Of a DNA stretch of 64,000 nucleotides, positions 44,401 through 56,409 are shown piece by piece. The position numbers were made by a program, and so were the translations under genes. How positions within the stretch are numbered: the stretch's first letter is position 1; each line of letters begins with the position of its first letter. A model generated the notes under the pieces. The model was not told the DNA's origin. It ran no database searches and saw only the letters and a list, made by a program, of their open reading frames with translations. Source of the DNA: Amaranthus tricolor (lineage: Eukaryota > Streptophyta > Magnoliopsida > Caryophyllales > Amaranthaceae); contig NC_080051.1 in assembly GCF_026212465.1 (NCBI RefSeq), positions 20,263,446 through 20,327,445 of the forward strand, given 5' to 3'.

Positions 44401-47400
44401 AACTAAAATAGAATCAACTTTTGGTAAATTATTAAATTTTGTTTCCTAAATGTGAAAGTTGACTATAATTAGTCTATTACCCACCTTTTTTTGCACTATA
44501 ATTCTGAAAATATTTGCATTGTTTTAACTTGTAACACCAAATTTTGTTTTTTTTTTATAGAGGCAAGTTGGAAGCAAATCAGATAAAGTTCTTGATGCTA
44601 AGGTACTATATCTAGTCTTTTGACTTATAACGATAAAATTGTGTATATAGAATTTTTCTCATGTTTGTTAGAATATATAATATATTTTAAGGCTTCAACC
44701 ATCAATCATCAACCATCAGCCATCGGCTTATGCTTTTGGTTGATGTCTCATGATATGTTATATACTCTAACATGTTTATCCAAGAGTAAAATTACGTATA
44801 TTTTATATCTTATATCTTTTTAATTAAAATTAAGAAAGTTTTAAGTCTTTTATATATCAAGTTTACTTTTTTAAATGAAAATAATATTCAATACATTTAT
44901 TTAATCCTTATTTCACATGCTAACATTTAAACAAAGTCAATTTGTGTTTGGATAATGTTATATTGTCATATAATAAGTAAGTCATGATGAAGTTATTAAT
45001 ACAAGTCAGATTATGCATAATTCAATTGATTAGAAGGGCATTAATTATATCTGTCACTTATTATTATTTATCTAATTCAGCAATAATATACTTTGAATTT
45101 TTTGGGGTTATTATTCTTACAATAAAGTTTTTGTACCTCAGACACTTAGGCGTTTGGCTCAAAACAGGGAAGCAGCAAGAAAAAGCCGACTTAGGAAAAA
45201 GGTAAAATAAATATGGGCATTTTATTGTCCTCCTAAATTAATTATAAATATTTTGAGTATATTCTCATTTAATTATTTTCTATTTATGGAGAGCAGGCAT
45301 ATGTACAGCAGTTAGAATCAAGCAGGTTAAAGCTAGCTCAGCTAGAGCAAGACCTTCAAAGAGCTAGAGCACAGGTTAAACTTCTTTTCAAAACTCTTGG
45401 AGTATATCATTAAATGCTTTAAAAATATAGTTTAACTAATTTATATATTTTTACAAAATTTAAATTAATTAAGGTTATTTATTAATATCAGCAGTAAAAT
45501 ATGTATTTTTTCCAGTATTGTAAATGTAATTATTTAGTGAATTTGTTCCTTTTTTGGATTATTCTCAGGGATTGTTTTTAGGTGGAGCTGGTGGTGCTCC
45601 TGCAAACATTAGCTCAGGTGATATTATATTATACCTATCTTGTTCCTTTCATGTTTAATGTTTTAATTATCAAATCTTCTATAAAATTAACTTTTTACAT
45701 TAATTTATTAATACTACTCTTAAATTGTTTATTAGGAATGTCATTTTATTATTTGATACTTCCTCATTCTAAACATATGAAATGGCCTGTATTTGATAAA
45801 GAGTCATTTTTTACCTATTGACTGACAACACCATGGTTTATTTTGCAAATTACTAATAGCTAATAATCAATACTTGATTTCATCCGTTGATTTTATCAGA
45901 TAATATGACTCGCTGGTATTCAACATGCTAGTTGAAGATACTTATTGTAAATTAGTTGATGATTTAATCACTCAACTATCAACTTCAACCTAAATTAATA
46001 ACCTAAAATTACATATACCCATTAAACTATTTTATCGAATATTCCAATAACTTATGGAGTATTTTTAAAATCACATTAAAAAAAAAATTTACATCCCCAG
46101 GGTTGGCCTCGAAATTTAAGAGTCTAGGGCGAAATATTAATTATAGATCTCTAACTAAATATTAACTACTATAGCAATTTTTGTATGCGACGAGCTCATA
46201 TAATTAGCTCATTACTCTAATTAATCACTTTATGGTTATATGATCACTTTAAAATTATAAATGATCACTTTAAGAAAATAAGTGTAGATTGGGTCATTCC
46301 AATAGAAATGGTTTTACCGTGAAACCATCTCCATTGAGAATTTTAAAACATCGATTTTCTTATATTTTTAGATGGGCCCGTGACATAAACCCCTCTTACC
46401 TCTTATAGAGCGGTCCCTGGAATACCCTAGTTAGTAATTCTCATCTTTTTAACTTCAATTACAATATATCATATATTACGTTATTTTTCCTTAAAAAAAA
46501 TTGTAAGCCAAAATTAAAGGGACGTACTTAGTAGTTGTTTATAGAAAACATACATAAAACGGGGGCTATATATGAAGTAGGTTTTGTTTTGGGACATTTG
46601 GTAATGTGACAACATGGCAGTTTCCGATTAGGTGTGTATTAATTAGTTTATAAATAATTAGGAAGATAATCCATATGTTTTTTTTCTTTAAGATTTGAGA
46701 TAGACTTGTAAACTAAATTATCGTAGATCATTTCAAAACAACACAAGTGTTCAAACGGGAAACTATAATTTATATAATGTTGTAAATAAATTGTAATTAT
46801 TGTATATTTTCTTGGGATTTTATATAGATTTTATATACCTAAGTCTTGTTTGAGCTGGTAGGCGTTTTATTTATTTTAAATAATTATGATTTTGACCCAT
46901 AGCCTAAGTATGAAAAAACAAATCCAACTACCGAATATCAGGCCAATTATTTTGTTTGCTTAATTATATAATAATATTAAGTATTTTTCAAGAATTGATT
47001 TTGTGTTAAATTCAAAATTGACCAGCTATTTTTTAAAATGGACGACTTATAAGTATACACCATATTTTTTGACAAGAATATTCTTGGTAGTAGTTTCTTT
47101 TGTCCAAGTTCTTTTGTTCATAGCACTTTTATTTTTATTATATGGGAGCGTGAATTTAGGATAATGTTTTCTGAAAATAAATATAATTTTTTTAAACAAG
47201 TGGAGATTGAAAGTAATGAAAATATTTTATTTGAAAATTATTTAGTGGTTGTGTCGTTCAAGCTAAGTAATTGATTTAGGAATGATCTAAAAAAATATTT
47301 ATATTGTTTCACAAATTGAAGTTTTATGGTTTGTGTTAGTTTTAAAGAATAAACATTTATCGTTTGGTTGAGAATAAATCAAAGAAGTATATCTCAATTT

Positions 47401-50400
47401 TGTATAATGTATACAATAGTCTCTTTAAATGGTTCTCTTTATAAAACTTTTAAACTTTTTATTGTTTATGTCACTATTATAAAATTGAAATTTTATGGGT
47501 TGTGTTAATTATAAAGAGTAAATTTTTAAAATTTTCACGTTTAGATGGTTTTCTTTATAAAACCCTTTAAATCAGTTGGCTTTGAATTTTTTTCATATCA
47601 CTATCACTTTATTGTTTGTGATTGCATTTATTTTAAAAAAACTAAAATAACAAATAAAAAATGAAAAAAATTCCCCCTCCCAGACCTACGGCTCCCCCAC
47701 TACAATCGGCAGCAACAACCGCCACCTAGGGCATCAACACAGCAATCTTAGCAGACACCACTAGCATGCCACCTACCCTCTCATTGTGATCCAACAACTC
47801 TCATTACTCTCTGTCAGTGGTGGAGCTACCTTAGAGTCCACGGTGTTACGTGTGACGTGCTCCTAAGCGTTTTTATTAAAAAAAATTCAAAGTAGACTTT
47901 TCTATCGGTAAGAGTAAAAGTGTAAAATTAATATTTAAGCCTTTTGATGATAAATACTCTCTCATTTTAGTAATTTTGTCTTATTTGTTTATTTTATCTC
48001 ATTTTTTAAAATTAGGTTAGTTGATTTATTTTATTCCATTTTCTTTTATGGTATGTCGTATCTAAAATTTTAGCAAGTAAAGGTAAAATAGTTGTTAATT
48101 TTACAAATAAAACTCTGCCGAAATTTCGATCATTAGTTGGTGCCTCTGGGACTCCGAACCCTAGATCCGCCACTGTTCTCTATCTTGTACGCACAACCAA
48201 TGACGCTTCACTGTGCCAGCCACCAACATTGTGCACTACTCTAATCTCCGTCGCACTACTGCCGACCAATTTCAGCCACCATGAGCCACGGACTATACAA
48301 TTTAGTGTTTCGTCATTAGGTTAGTTTTGAGATGATAATTGTTGTTGATTTAAGGGTGGTGGTGGTGGGACGATTGTGGGGCTTTGGGGGAGGAGAGGGG
48401 TGGGAGTGCGTGTTAGGGTTTTTTTATTAAAAAAAATATTTTTAATCAGATGATCACTTATTTCTCATAAAACTTCAAGATCAACCTATTATACGTTAGT
48501 ACGTAACTAAAACATATATAAAATTTTCGTATGTTCTCAAGTACTTCAATATTTAATTATTGTTAGTCATTGAATTCTTCTCCTTTTGTCATTTTAAATA
48601 GTACTATTTGATTCAAATATATGAGAGTATTTTAAATTAAATGATATTCTCAAGTGATCGGGAGAGTATATCTTAATGACAAGTAAACAAAAGCATGCAT
48701 CAATCAATTCGTATGTAATTCATAACACCTTGATCTCGTGTCTAAATCATTGTAATTTACAAACTAAAAAAATTCTCCTTCCATTCGTATGAGAATGCAC
48801 TCAAATTATTTTGGGTGGAATTTAGTGTGAAGTGAAATTTAATTGGAGAATAAGACAAAAAACAAGTGGATGATAGAAATAAATGGTTAAAATGAGGAGA
48901 GAAAATAAGTTTATGGATGAGATTTAAAGAAAGATAGTAGGGTCATTACCAAAAAAAAAAATGGTGCAAAATGAATAGGACAAATTAAAATGAAAAAAAA
49001 AATGTAAATTAAGAGGGATAGAGGGGATAATAATATAAGGCCCTTTAATTAACTAAATGTCGCCAAGTGATTTCCACATAGTTAGGAATAGAATGAATTA
49101 AATATACGGAATCATACTCTCTATTAAAACGAAAATGTAAAAAAAGACTTATGTATTCGTGCAAATATATTTTGACTATACGTGATTTTAGTAAGCTTGA
49201 TTAAAATGAAGTCCTAATTGAGACAAATGAACACTTATGTTGCAGTTGATGGTGATGTTGCAGGAGCAGCAATATTTGACATGGAGTATGCAAGATGGAT
49301 AGAAGATGATCATAGGCACATATCAGAACTAAGAACAGCATTACAAACACATTTATCAGATGGAGATCTTAGGATTATAGTTGATGGTTATATCAACCAT
49401 TATGATGAGATCTTTCGTCTCAAAAATGTGGCTGCCAAAACCGATATTTTTCACCTTATCACCGGAATGTGGACTACTCCGGCTGAACGTTGTTTCCTTT
49501 GGATGGGTGGGTTCAGACCCTCTGAACTCATCAAGGTTAGTGCACTACAATTCTCTAACTCGGTCTAGGCTTCATAAACCACTAATTATTACATGCACAT
49601 GCAAATTAAATATTGGGTGTTTGGGAAATGGTTATTGGCTGTTGGCTTTTTTAGTTGGCTCCTTTAACCAACTAGATATGTTGGGTGTTTTTGTTATTTT
49701 TTTAATTATATGATTTTTTTTTTTGGAAAAAGGGCAACAACTATTTGAAAAAAAACAGATTAGTAGCATATATTTCATATCATCTATCAAATTGCCTCTA
49801 TGATCTTCTCATAAATTTGTCATTATACATTGATCTTTTACTATTACTAGTGCATTATACCAAAGCAATAAACATGAACTCCTGTTAACTTTTGCATGTT
49901 TTTCTTTAAATAGAATTGATTTAGAAAGTTGGGCTATTGCTAAGCTAAGGTGTACCACATGATTTTAGGTACTACTTTCATTGTCGGGCGAGAAATTTAG
50001 CGGAAAGAGAAATTAAGTTGGAGAATAAAACAAAAAATAAGTGGGGTGATAAAAATAAGTTGTCAAAATTAAGATAAAGTGTAAGTTTATGGATGAAATT
50101 AAAAAAAAGAGTAAAATCATTGCCAAAAAATAGAGCAAAATCAAAAGAACAAATTAAAATAAAAAAAATTGTGCAAATTCAGACGAACAAATAGCGAATC
50201 AATTGCCAAGTTTACCTCAATATATAGTAGCTCTATAGATAATGTGATAACAATACTAGCTAGGAAGAATGTATAAATGGGCCCAGTTTTTTACTTAACT
50301 ATTGTCACCTTATCTAGATCAATATACACTTTTCCATCTCTTTAGTATCTGATTTTGCTATAGTGTATTAGAATGTAGATTTATATTTTATAAATGTTTA

Positions 50401-53400
50401 TTGGTAGTTTGCAGAAGAGTAATAAAAAAAAATTTAAGTTTGTGGACCATACTAGTAAAAAAAATAGGAATTATAGATAAAATACAAATATAAATGAGAC
50501 AGTTAAGAAAAATACTAAAGCAAAATGAGTAAGTATATAATACGACTTGTGATATACTTATAACTTGGGACTAGAAGGTTGTTGATTTTTGCACCAGGTG
50601 ATAGGGGCCTATTATCTAGACAAATATACTTATTCCTTTGAGTTGATTTTTGAGTGGTATATTTTCCACAAAGTTAGTCTAAAGATTAGTGTCTTAAAGA
50701 GGAAGATTATCTCTTGATTACAGTAATGAAAAGCTTCTTTAAAGAAAGCTCAGCATGTTCCAATGTCAATATTAAAAGCAACTTGTCAAGGAATTAAGAT
50801 CAAAGAAAAGAAATTTGAGGCTTACCTGCTAAGTGTTATTCCTTACATATGGGGTCCACTATTCTTCTAGTTAAATGTGACACTTATTCAACCTATACTC
50901 CAAATCTGTTATTTAGACTCGTGTACTGATATCGGATACTGGTGCGTGTTTAAGTGTTGGGTACGTCTAAATATTTAATTTTACGCCTAAAATGAATTGT
51001 CTAAGTGTCATACCAATGTTCGAGCATTAAGAATCGGACACGGGTACGTAAAGTAAAATGAAGAGTAGCTCCAAATCACTAATCAACCCTTCTAATTAGT
51101 AGAATTAATCTAAATTTTATTTCTTGTTATAATTAATTGTCTTGTTCTAGATCATCATCAGAACTTCTAGAAACTATTTCACATAATCCTAATTATTGAA
51201 TAATGATTGATTAATGATGGGTGCAGATGTTAATAGCACAATTAGACCCATTAACGGAGCAGCAATTGATGGGGATATACAGTCTACAGCAAACATCACA
51301 GCAGGCAGAAGAAGCATTAAGTCAAGGACTAGAACAGCTACAACAGTCATTGGTGGATACAATTGCTACTAGTACTGTTACTGATGGCATGCATCAAATG
51401 GCTATTGCTTTGGGCAAGCTTTCTAATCTTGAAGGCTTTATTCGTCAGGTATTCTTTATTTATAATTTACATTCTTTTAAATTATCGAGGCGACATGATT
51501 ACTTTGTTGATATAAGGTGTACAAAAAATTAGGCTAACTCAAGTGATATGATTTGATGACTGTTATCCCATTATTTGCACAAAGGGTACAAGAATACAAA
51601 AAAATCGAGTGGGTGAAAGATTTATGTGATGAGATAGAGAAAAAAATAAGATCGTAAATGAAAATAGAAAACAAGAAAGTTCACCTTTAAAAATAGAAAT
51701 CTTAAATAGAAGAAAAAAAAGGCTAAATATAGCAAAGTTAATGACACTCATTTTATAATCCCTCCTATTCATCTTAAGTGTACCATTTACTTTATACACT
51801 CTATCGGATGCACTTATTCAATCCGTAATATATATATAATTATGTATAATTAAAAATTATAAAAAAGTTGATATTAATAAACTTTACATTAATACGAATC
51901 AAATAAGATCCCACATGATTATATTTTAACTTATAGATTAATAATAAAATATAATTTAAGAGTAATAGATAAATAGTATCTCAAAAGTAAATTGGACACC
52001 TAAGATAAATACAAGGGAATAGATTAGAAAACAATCACACCACCAATCTTTGGTGTCTAGTTGGTGTTTCTTCGCATTACAAGTTATTTGTCTATGTACC
52101 AATTATCAAATACTTGAGTGTAGAGCATGATAGAAATTAAAATTACTGTGGACCAGGCTTTTCCCATTTTTAAACAGTTATTATTAGCAAAAAAAATTGT
52201 TTCTATAGTCGAAATGGGCTTCTGAAAATGACAGATTTAGGTACTGGTTTCATAACAAATCCGCACAGAAATATTGGAGTAAACAGGCTTGAGGCAGTCA
52301 GTCAAAGGAATTTAGCTACAATACTACTTGCTCCTATCTTATTTGTTTGTACCATGAGATTAAAAAAATTCAGATATTTAAGCTCTACTCCTATTAATTA
52401 ACATCTATAAAAATTTTTGGTTCCGGACAATCACATTACTCTCCTTTTTATTTTATCAGACTCGATTTAGGCAGAGTTTTAGAGACTGAATATACGTTAC
52501 TCTGCCTTATTAAAAAAATATTAATTTTTGACCGTCAATAACAAACAATGCCTGCTATAACAACATTCCATCAACAAAATTTCAATAGATTGCTCACACA
52601 TTGTACTCTTCCCATAGCATATAAGCTACTATAATACATTTTTTTTTCCCAAAGCTAGTTTGCTACCAACTATAGCGGCACCATCCTCAATAGGATTTAC
52701 AGTCCGTTTAGTAGATAGTAATAAATAGTAGTAATGGGAATAAAAAACTAGCGTAATTTTAGTTGAAAAATATCTTGGCTACTTTGATAGTCATGCTTGT
52801 CCAACTCCAATCATCTTATTTTTTTTCATAAAATTCATTGCAATACATTACCATTGGGAGAGGTGGTATTAGGTGGTAATGAAAATTTGTAAACAAAAAG
52901 CCTTTTTTGTGATCAAAGTTTCATTAAGATGGAAATTTTGATAAAATTTTACACTATAAATTATTCTTTAACACCATTTAGTACCAGTAACCAAACGGAC
53001 TGTTAATAGAATTGGATATACATAATTTTACCCCTATCCGTATTTGACCATAAAATCTAGGCCTTTTGTGTCTCGTGTTTTTGCGCCGCAACCCGGTGGG
53101 AACTAACACCTGAAAGGCAAACGTGCACATGACATTTTCCTGACCTCAGCTGTGATTTAACCTTTTAAATTTGACTTTTTAAACCCTGCAAAATAAATTG
53201 AATAATAAACTATAATTTTTCAGATTTTAAACCAAGTTTCCACATCATTCTGCTATAGTTTTGATTTATATTTTAGTGCATTATTTCTATTCTAATAATG
53301 TCATTTTCTGAAGTTGATTTGAAAATGACATGAACAATATAATATATACACAAAATTGTTCAATTTCATTTGGTAGGAAAACAACATGGCTTTCTTAGAA

Positions 53401-54698
53401 ACAACAATACAAAATTCAACCCTTCATCTACTCCTCCATCTCTATGATTGGACTTGTCCAAATCTTAAACTCATATCAAACTTTATATTTTAGAGTCATC
53501 TAGACAAAGAGATGCGGACAAAATTGAATCATATATTTATTCATGTATCATCCACAAGTAATTTATAATAAGTCGGAAAGCAAGCTACATTACTTAGACT
53601 CGAAAAATTTATATTCAATACGTATACTTATTAAAATACTAACGCTGCTAATTTTTTGAAAAATTTCCTTGTATGAAGTCTGAACATTTGAATATGATCA
53701 AGCTTAGATACTTAAAATAATATTAAAAATCTGACCAACTTAATTTAGAAATATTTACGTAAATCTAAAAAATAAATAAAAACATAAAAAGTGAACCTCT
53801 TTGAAAATTTGTTTGAAGACTAGCAATTTGATTTTGCAGTTGGGTCCCAAATTTAATCTCTCCAACTTAATTAATGAGTTGTTGTAGCATTCATTAATTG
53901 ATATGATAAAAATATTTTTAATGCTTATAACAAATTTTTAACTTTTTTTTTTTTTTTGGCCTGAATTATAGGCTGATAATTTAAGACAACAAACACTGCA
54001 TCAATTACGCAGAATATTGACAATTCGACAAGCAGCAAGGTGTTTTCTGGTCATTGGAGAATACTATGGTCGGCTGCGTGCACTTAGTTCCCTTTGGGCT
54101 TCTCGTCCTAGAGAGTAAGATTTTTCACTCAAGCACCACGTATATGCACTTAATTTACACAAAATAGATAAATTTGTTGAAATATGATTTGTAATATTCT
54201 CTAAAATCGATAACTATAATAATCTTTAGAGAATATATCAATCTGATTTCAACAAATTTAACTATATTGTAATCTAACAAAAACCGATAAAATAAAAAAA
54301 AAAATTGATATTAATAATCCAATGTTTCACCTATTTGATGTGAATAATTCCTCTTTTGAATTATTTTTTAATAGTTTAACATTTGCCCTTATGCTATGTT
54401 TAGAATTGACGATTTTATTTGAAAATATAAATTTGACTCAAATTTGGTGTTTGACAAACAAAAAAAATTAAATTTGTTTTTGAGTCGAATTCAGCATTGT
54501 TATAACGGTGATTAAAGATGAGATTTGTTTTAGTATTAGTATTTAAGTGAAGCTCTATATTACGTAATAATTTGAGTAATGGTGCTAGCTTATGTTTGAT
54601 TCAGACAGATGATGAACCAGGAAAATGCATGTCATCAAGCAGTCCCAGAAATGCAAATGGTGCAACCTCCACATAATCATCACTTTAATCCCTTTTAA
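41448..54698 (+). CDS. TGA9: TGA9-type bZIP transcription factor, 499 aa, 12 coding exons
   Basis: Coding exons: 41448-41581, 42158-42249, 42706-42782, 43070-43306, 44561-44602, 45142-45201, 45297-45374, 45569-45617, 49264-49535, 51227-51448, 53972-54114 and 54605-54698. They sum to exactly 500 codons, with every phase matching. The N-terminus (MASSHHHWLGETGLSQSAPS, then FDFGELEQAIVLQGVK and ATLEMFPSWPMR) is typical of the TGA9/TGA10 clade. The basic region at 195-214 has NREAARKSRLRKK. The leucine zipper follows at about 215-245, and the DOG1 domain lies in exons 9-11 (RHISELRTALQTHLSD, RCFLWMGGFRPSELIK, EALSQGLEQLQQSL, NLRQQTLHQLRRILT). TGA factors bind TGACG (as-1) sites. In Arabidopsis, TGA9 and TGA10 act in anther development with ROXY glutaredoxins. 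The 13-kb span comes from introns filled with MITEs. TGA10 is the alternative identity. Confidence 0.93.
41946..42040 (+). mobile_element. RTE LINE 3' tail in TGA intron 1
   Basis: 'ggattgtccatcacc...ctcactcagaccctg' followed by GATATTAGGTTGATGATGATGATG matches the tail form of the RTE element at 28.9-29.05 kb. Only the last 100 bp or so are present. Confidence 0.6.
43386..43516. mobile_element. Stowaway MITE in TGA intron 4
   Basis: 131 bp with inverted ends (CTTCTTTCGTTTCCTAATCT on the left; the right ends AGAATAGAGGGAG) and TA on both sides (43384-43385 and 43517-43518). Non-coding. Confidence 0.6.
46098..46419. mobile_element. Possible hAT-like MITE in TGA intron 8
   Basis: It runs from CAGGGTTGGCC to GGTCCCTG, so short CAGGG/CCCTG inverted ends enclose 322 bp of non-coding DNA. 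No good 8-bp duplication is seen, so this is tentative. Confidence 0.3.
47815..48175. mobile_element. hAT-type MITE in TGA intron 8
   Basis: 361 bp from CAGTGGTGGAGCTA to TAGATCCGCCACTG, an imperfect 14-bp inverted repeat. It is flanked by CTCTCTGT and TTCTCTAT, an 8-bp duplication matching at six positions. Non-coding. Confidence 0.65.
48775..49025. repeat. A-rich Stowaway-like repeat (family shared with 49970-50198 and 60905-61080)
   Basis: The three copies share the phrases 'gagaataagacaaaaaacaagtgg', 'aagtttatggatgagatt' and 'gtgcaaaatgaataggacaaatt' in the same order. They look like members of one non-autonomous family, two of them inside TGA introns 8 and 9. Confidence 0.55.
51769..52019. 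mobile_element. Stowaway-like MITE in TGA intron 10
   Basis: The ends CCCTCCTATTCATCTTAAGTG and (reverse complement of the right end) TCCCTTGTATTTATCTTAGG pair over about 20 bp. The left end resembles the MITE at 675-942. Confidence 0.5.
52700..53002. mobile_element. PIF/Harbinger-type MITE in TGA intron 10
   Basis: 303 bp with inverted ends CAGTCCGTTTAGTAGATAG and CAGTCCGTTTGGTTACTGG, flanked by TTA on both sides (52697-52699 and 53003-53005). A 3-bp TTA duplication is the Harbinger/Tourist signature. Non-coding. Confidence 0.7.
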
Positions 54699-55546
54699 AG
54701 AATCACCATTTATGGATATTGCATGACACTCCTCCTCCAAGCTTCATCAGTGTAGATTTTTTTTTTTTTTTTTAATTTTATTTAATTATCAGGTTTATTT
54801 TAATTCACTTGTAAATCAAAGGAAACTTCTAGTTGTCCTACTAAACAAACACATCAAAAACAAACCAACAATGTAAAGGTGTGCGATTTATATATATCTA
54901 ATTATATATTTCGCGCTTTCTCCATCTTCTCTTATCACCCTTTATTTCATTTTATATTTGCATGGATTAGAAGTGATGGTCAGGAAGGAAACACTAAGCA
55001 ATATTTAATTAATTAAATAATTAATTAATTGACAAGTGCAGATTAATAAATTTTTAAAAAATAATTGTTGAAAGGCCAATGTCCTAACAGAAGATAAATA
55101 TATTGCCTCCTACTAAAGCCATTTTATAATTACTGATCAATTGTTATTATAATTAATTAAAGAAATTAAAGTGGCTGGTACTGAGAAGATGAAAAGGTGG
55201 AATGTTACTTTGCTTTCTATGAAATATTAATTAATATAACATCATGGAAATTAATTATAATTTTGAGAAAGGATTTATTAAAAAAAAAGTTGTTGAGCTA
55301 GTTTGTCCTATATCGATTAATTAAAGATGGTGTGTACACTTTATAAATCATTGGAGTTCTTTTATTAACATATGATTTTGGGATGGTATTTCCTTCGCAA
55401 GCACTTATATTAATTAGCATGCTGTAGGAAGTGGATTTGGTACAGAAAAACTAACCAGAAAATATGTCGTTTTGTAAATGGATTTATGATGAGGATGGAT
55501 GATATTTAAGTTTTGATTTGTGGAAAGTGGAGAACAGAGGAAAGAA
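54699..55546. other. 3' flank of the TGA gene
   Basis: The 3' untranslated region and the AT-rich sequence beyond it. No other gene or repeat is recognised before the tandem repeat at 55547. Confidence 0.5.
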
Positions 55547-55653
55547 CGATACAGAGTGACTAGTGAGATTAATATATGGTTGTTCGATACAGAGTGACTA
55601 GTGAGATTAATATATGGTTGTTCGATACAGAGTGACTAGTGAGATTAATATAA
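55547..55653 (+). repeat. 38-bp tandem repeat, three copies
   Basis: The unit starts CGATACAGAGTGACTAGTGA and is present at 55547, 55585 and 55623. The copies are identical over their shared length, and the third is cut short at about 55653. Confidence 0.9.
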
Positions 55654-56409
55654 GCTTACAAGCATAGTTTAAAAATAAGGCCGCATCACATCGCATCAGC
55701 CACGTTGTAAAAGTTTTTAAAAATAATGAATTGATATTTTTCGTGTTGTAAAGGTGTAAAAAAACCGCATTTTGGACCGTATCAAGGGGTATCTTTTGGT
55801 TTTTACAGATATTTAGATGTTACGATAAATACATCACTCCTATTACCGCACCACCGTTTCGTTACCGCAATCACGAACGTTACCGTATTTATATTCAATG
55901 CTTACAACAATATTTTCCTTAAAGCTACTTAGGGTATATTCCACCCACCATATTTTTGGTTTGTAATTTAAACTATTTTTGCATATATGTATTATTCGAT
56001 TAACTTTATTTTACGTATTTCATCACCTCAATGACATAAAATGGCTTATGGATAAGTGGGATTTGAGGAATAAATGTAGTTGTTAAGTAATATTCTCCTA
56101 ATATCATGCAAATTATTATTTATTGAATGGAGTAAATTATGTATATCATATCTCTCGACTTTTTTGTTTACAAACGATACAAATATTACTTTACTTGTAT
56201 TTTTTTGTTAAATTACAAGAAACAAATAAGTTTATTTGTATCTTTTGTTAGAATAAAAGATACAAATAGTGTTATTTGTATTTTTTATTTCAAAAACTTA
56301 AACAATACTAATAATGGTTACAAATGAGACATTCTATTAGTGCTCGCTTTGACTATTGGGGGTTTAATTGATTGTATGCATTCTTCTTTGCTTTGTTGTT
56401 GGAGAGGGT
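55654..56409. other. Intergenic, no gene seen
   Basis: AT-rich. A short stretch near 56180-56300 repeats 'acaaataa.. gttatttgtatctttt' phrases. Nothing coding. Confidence 0.4.
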
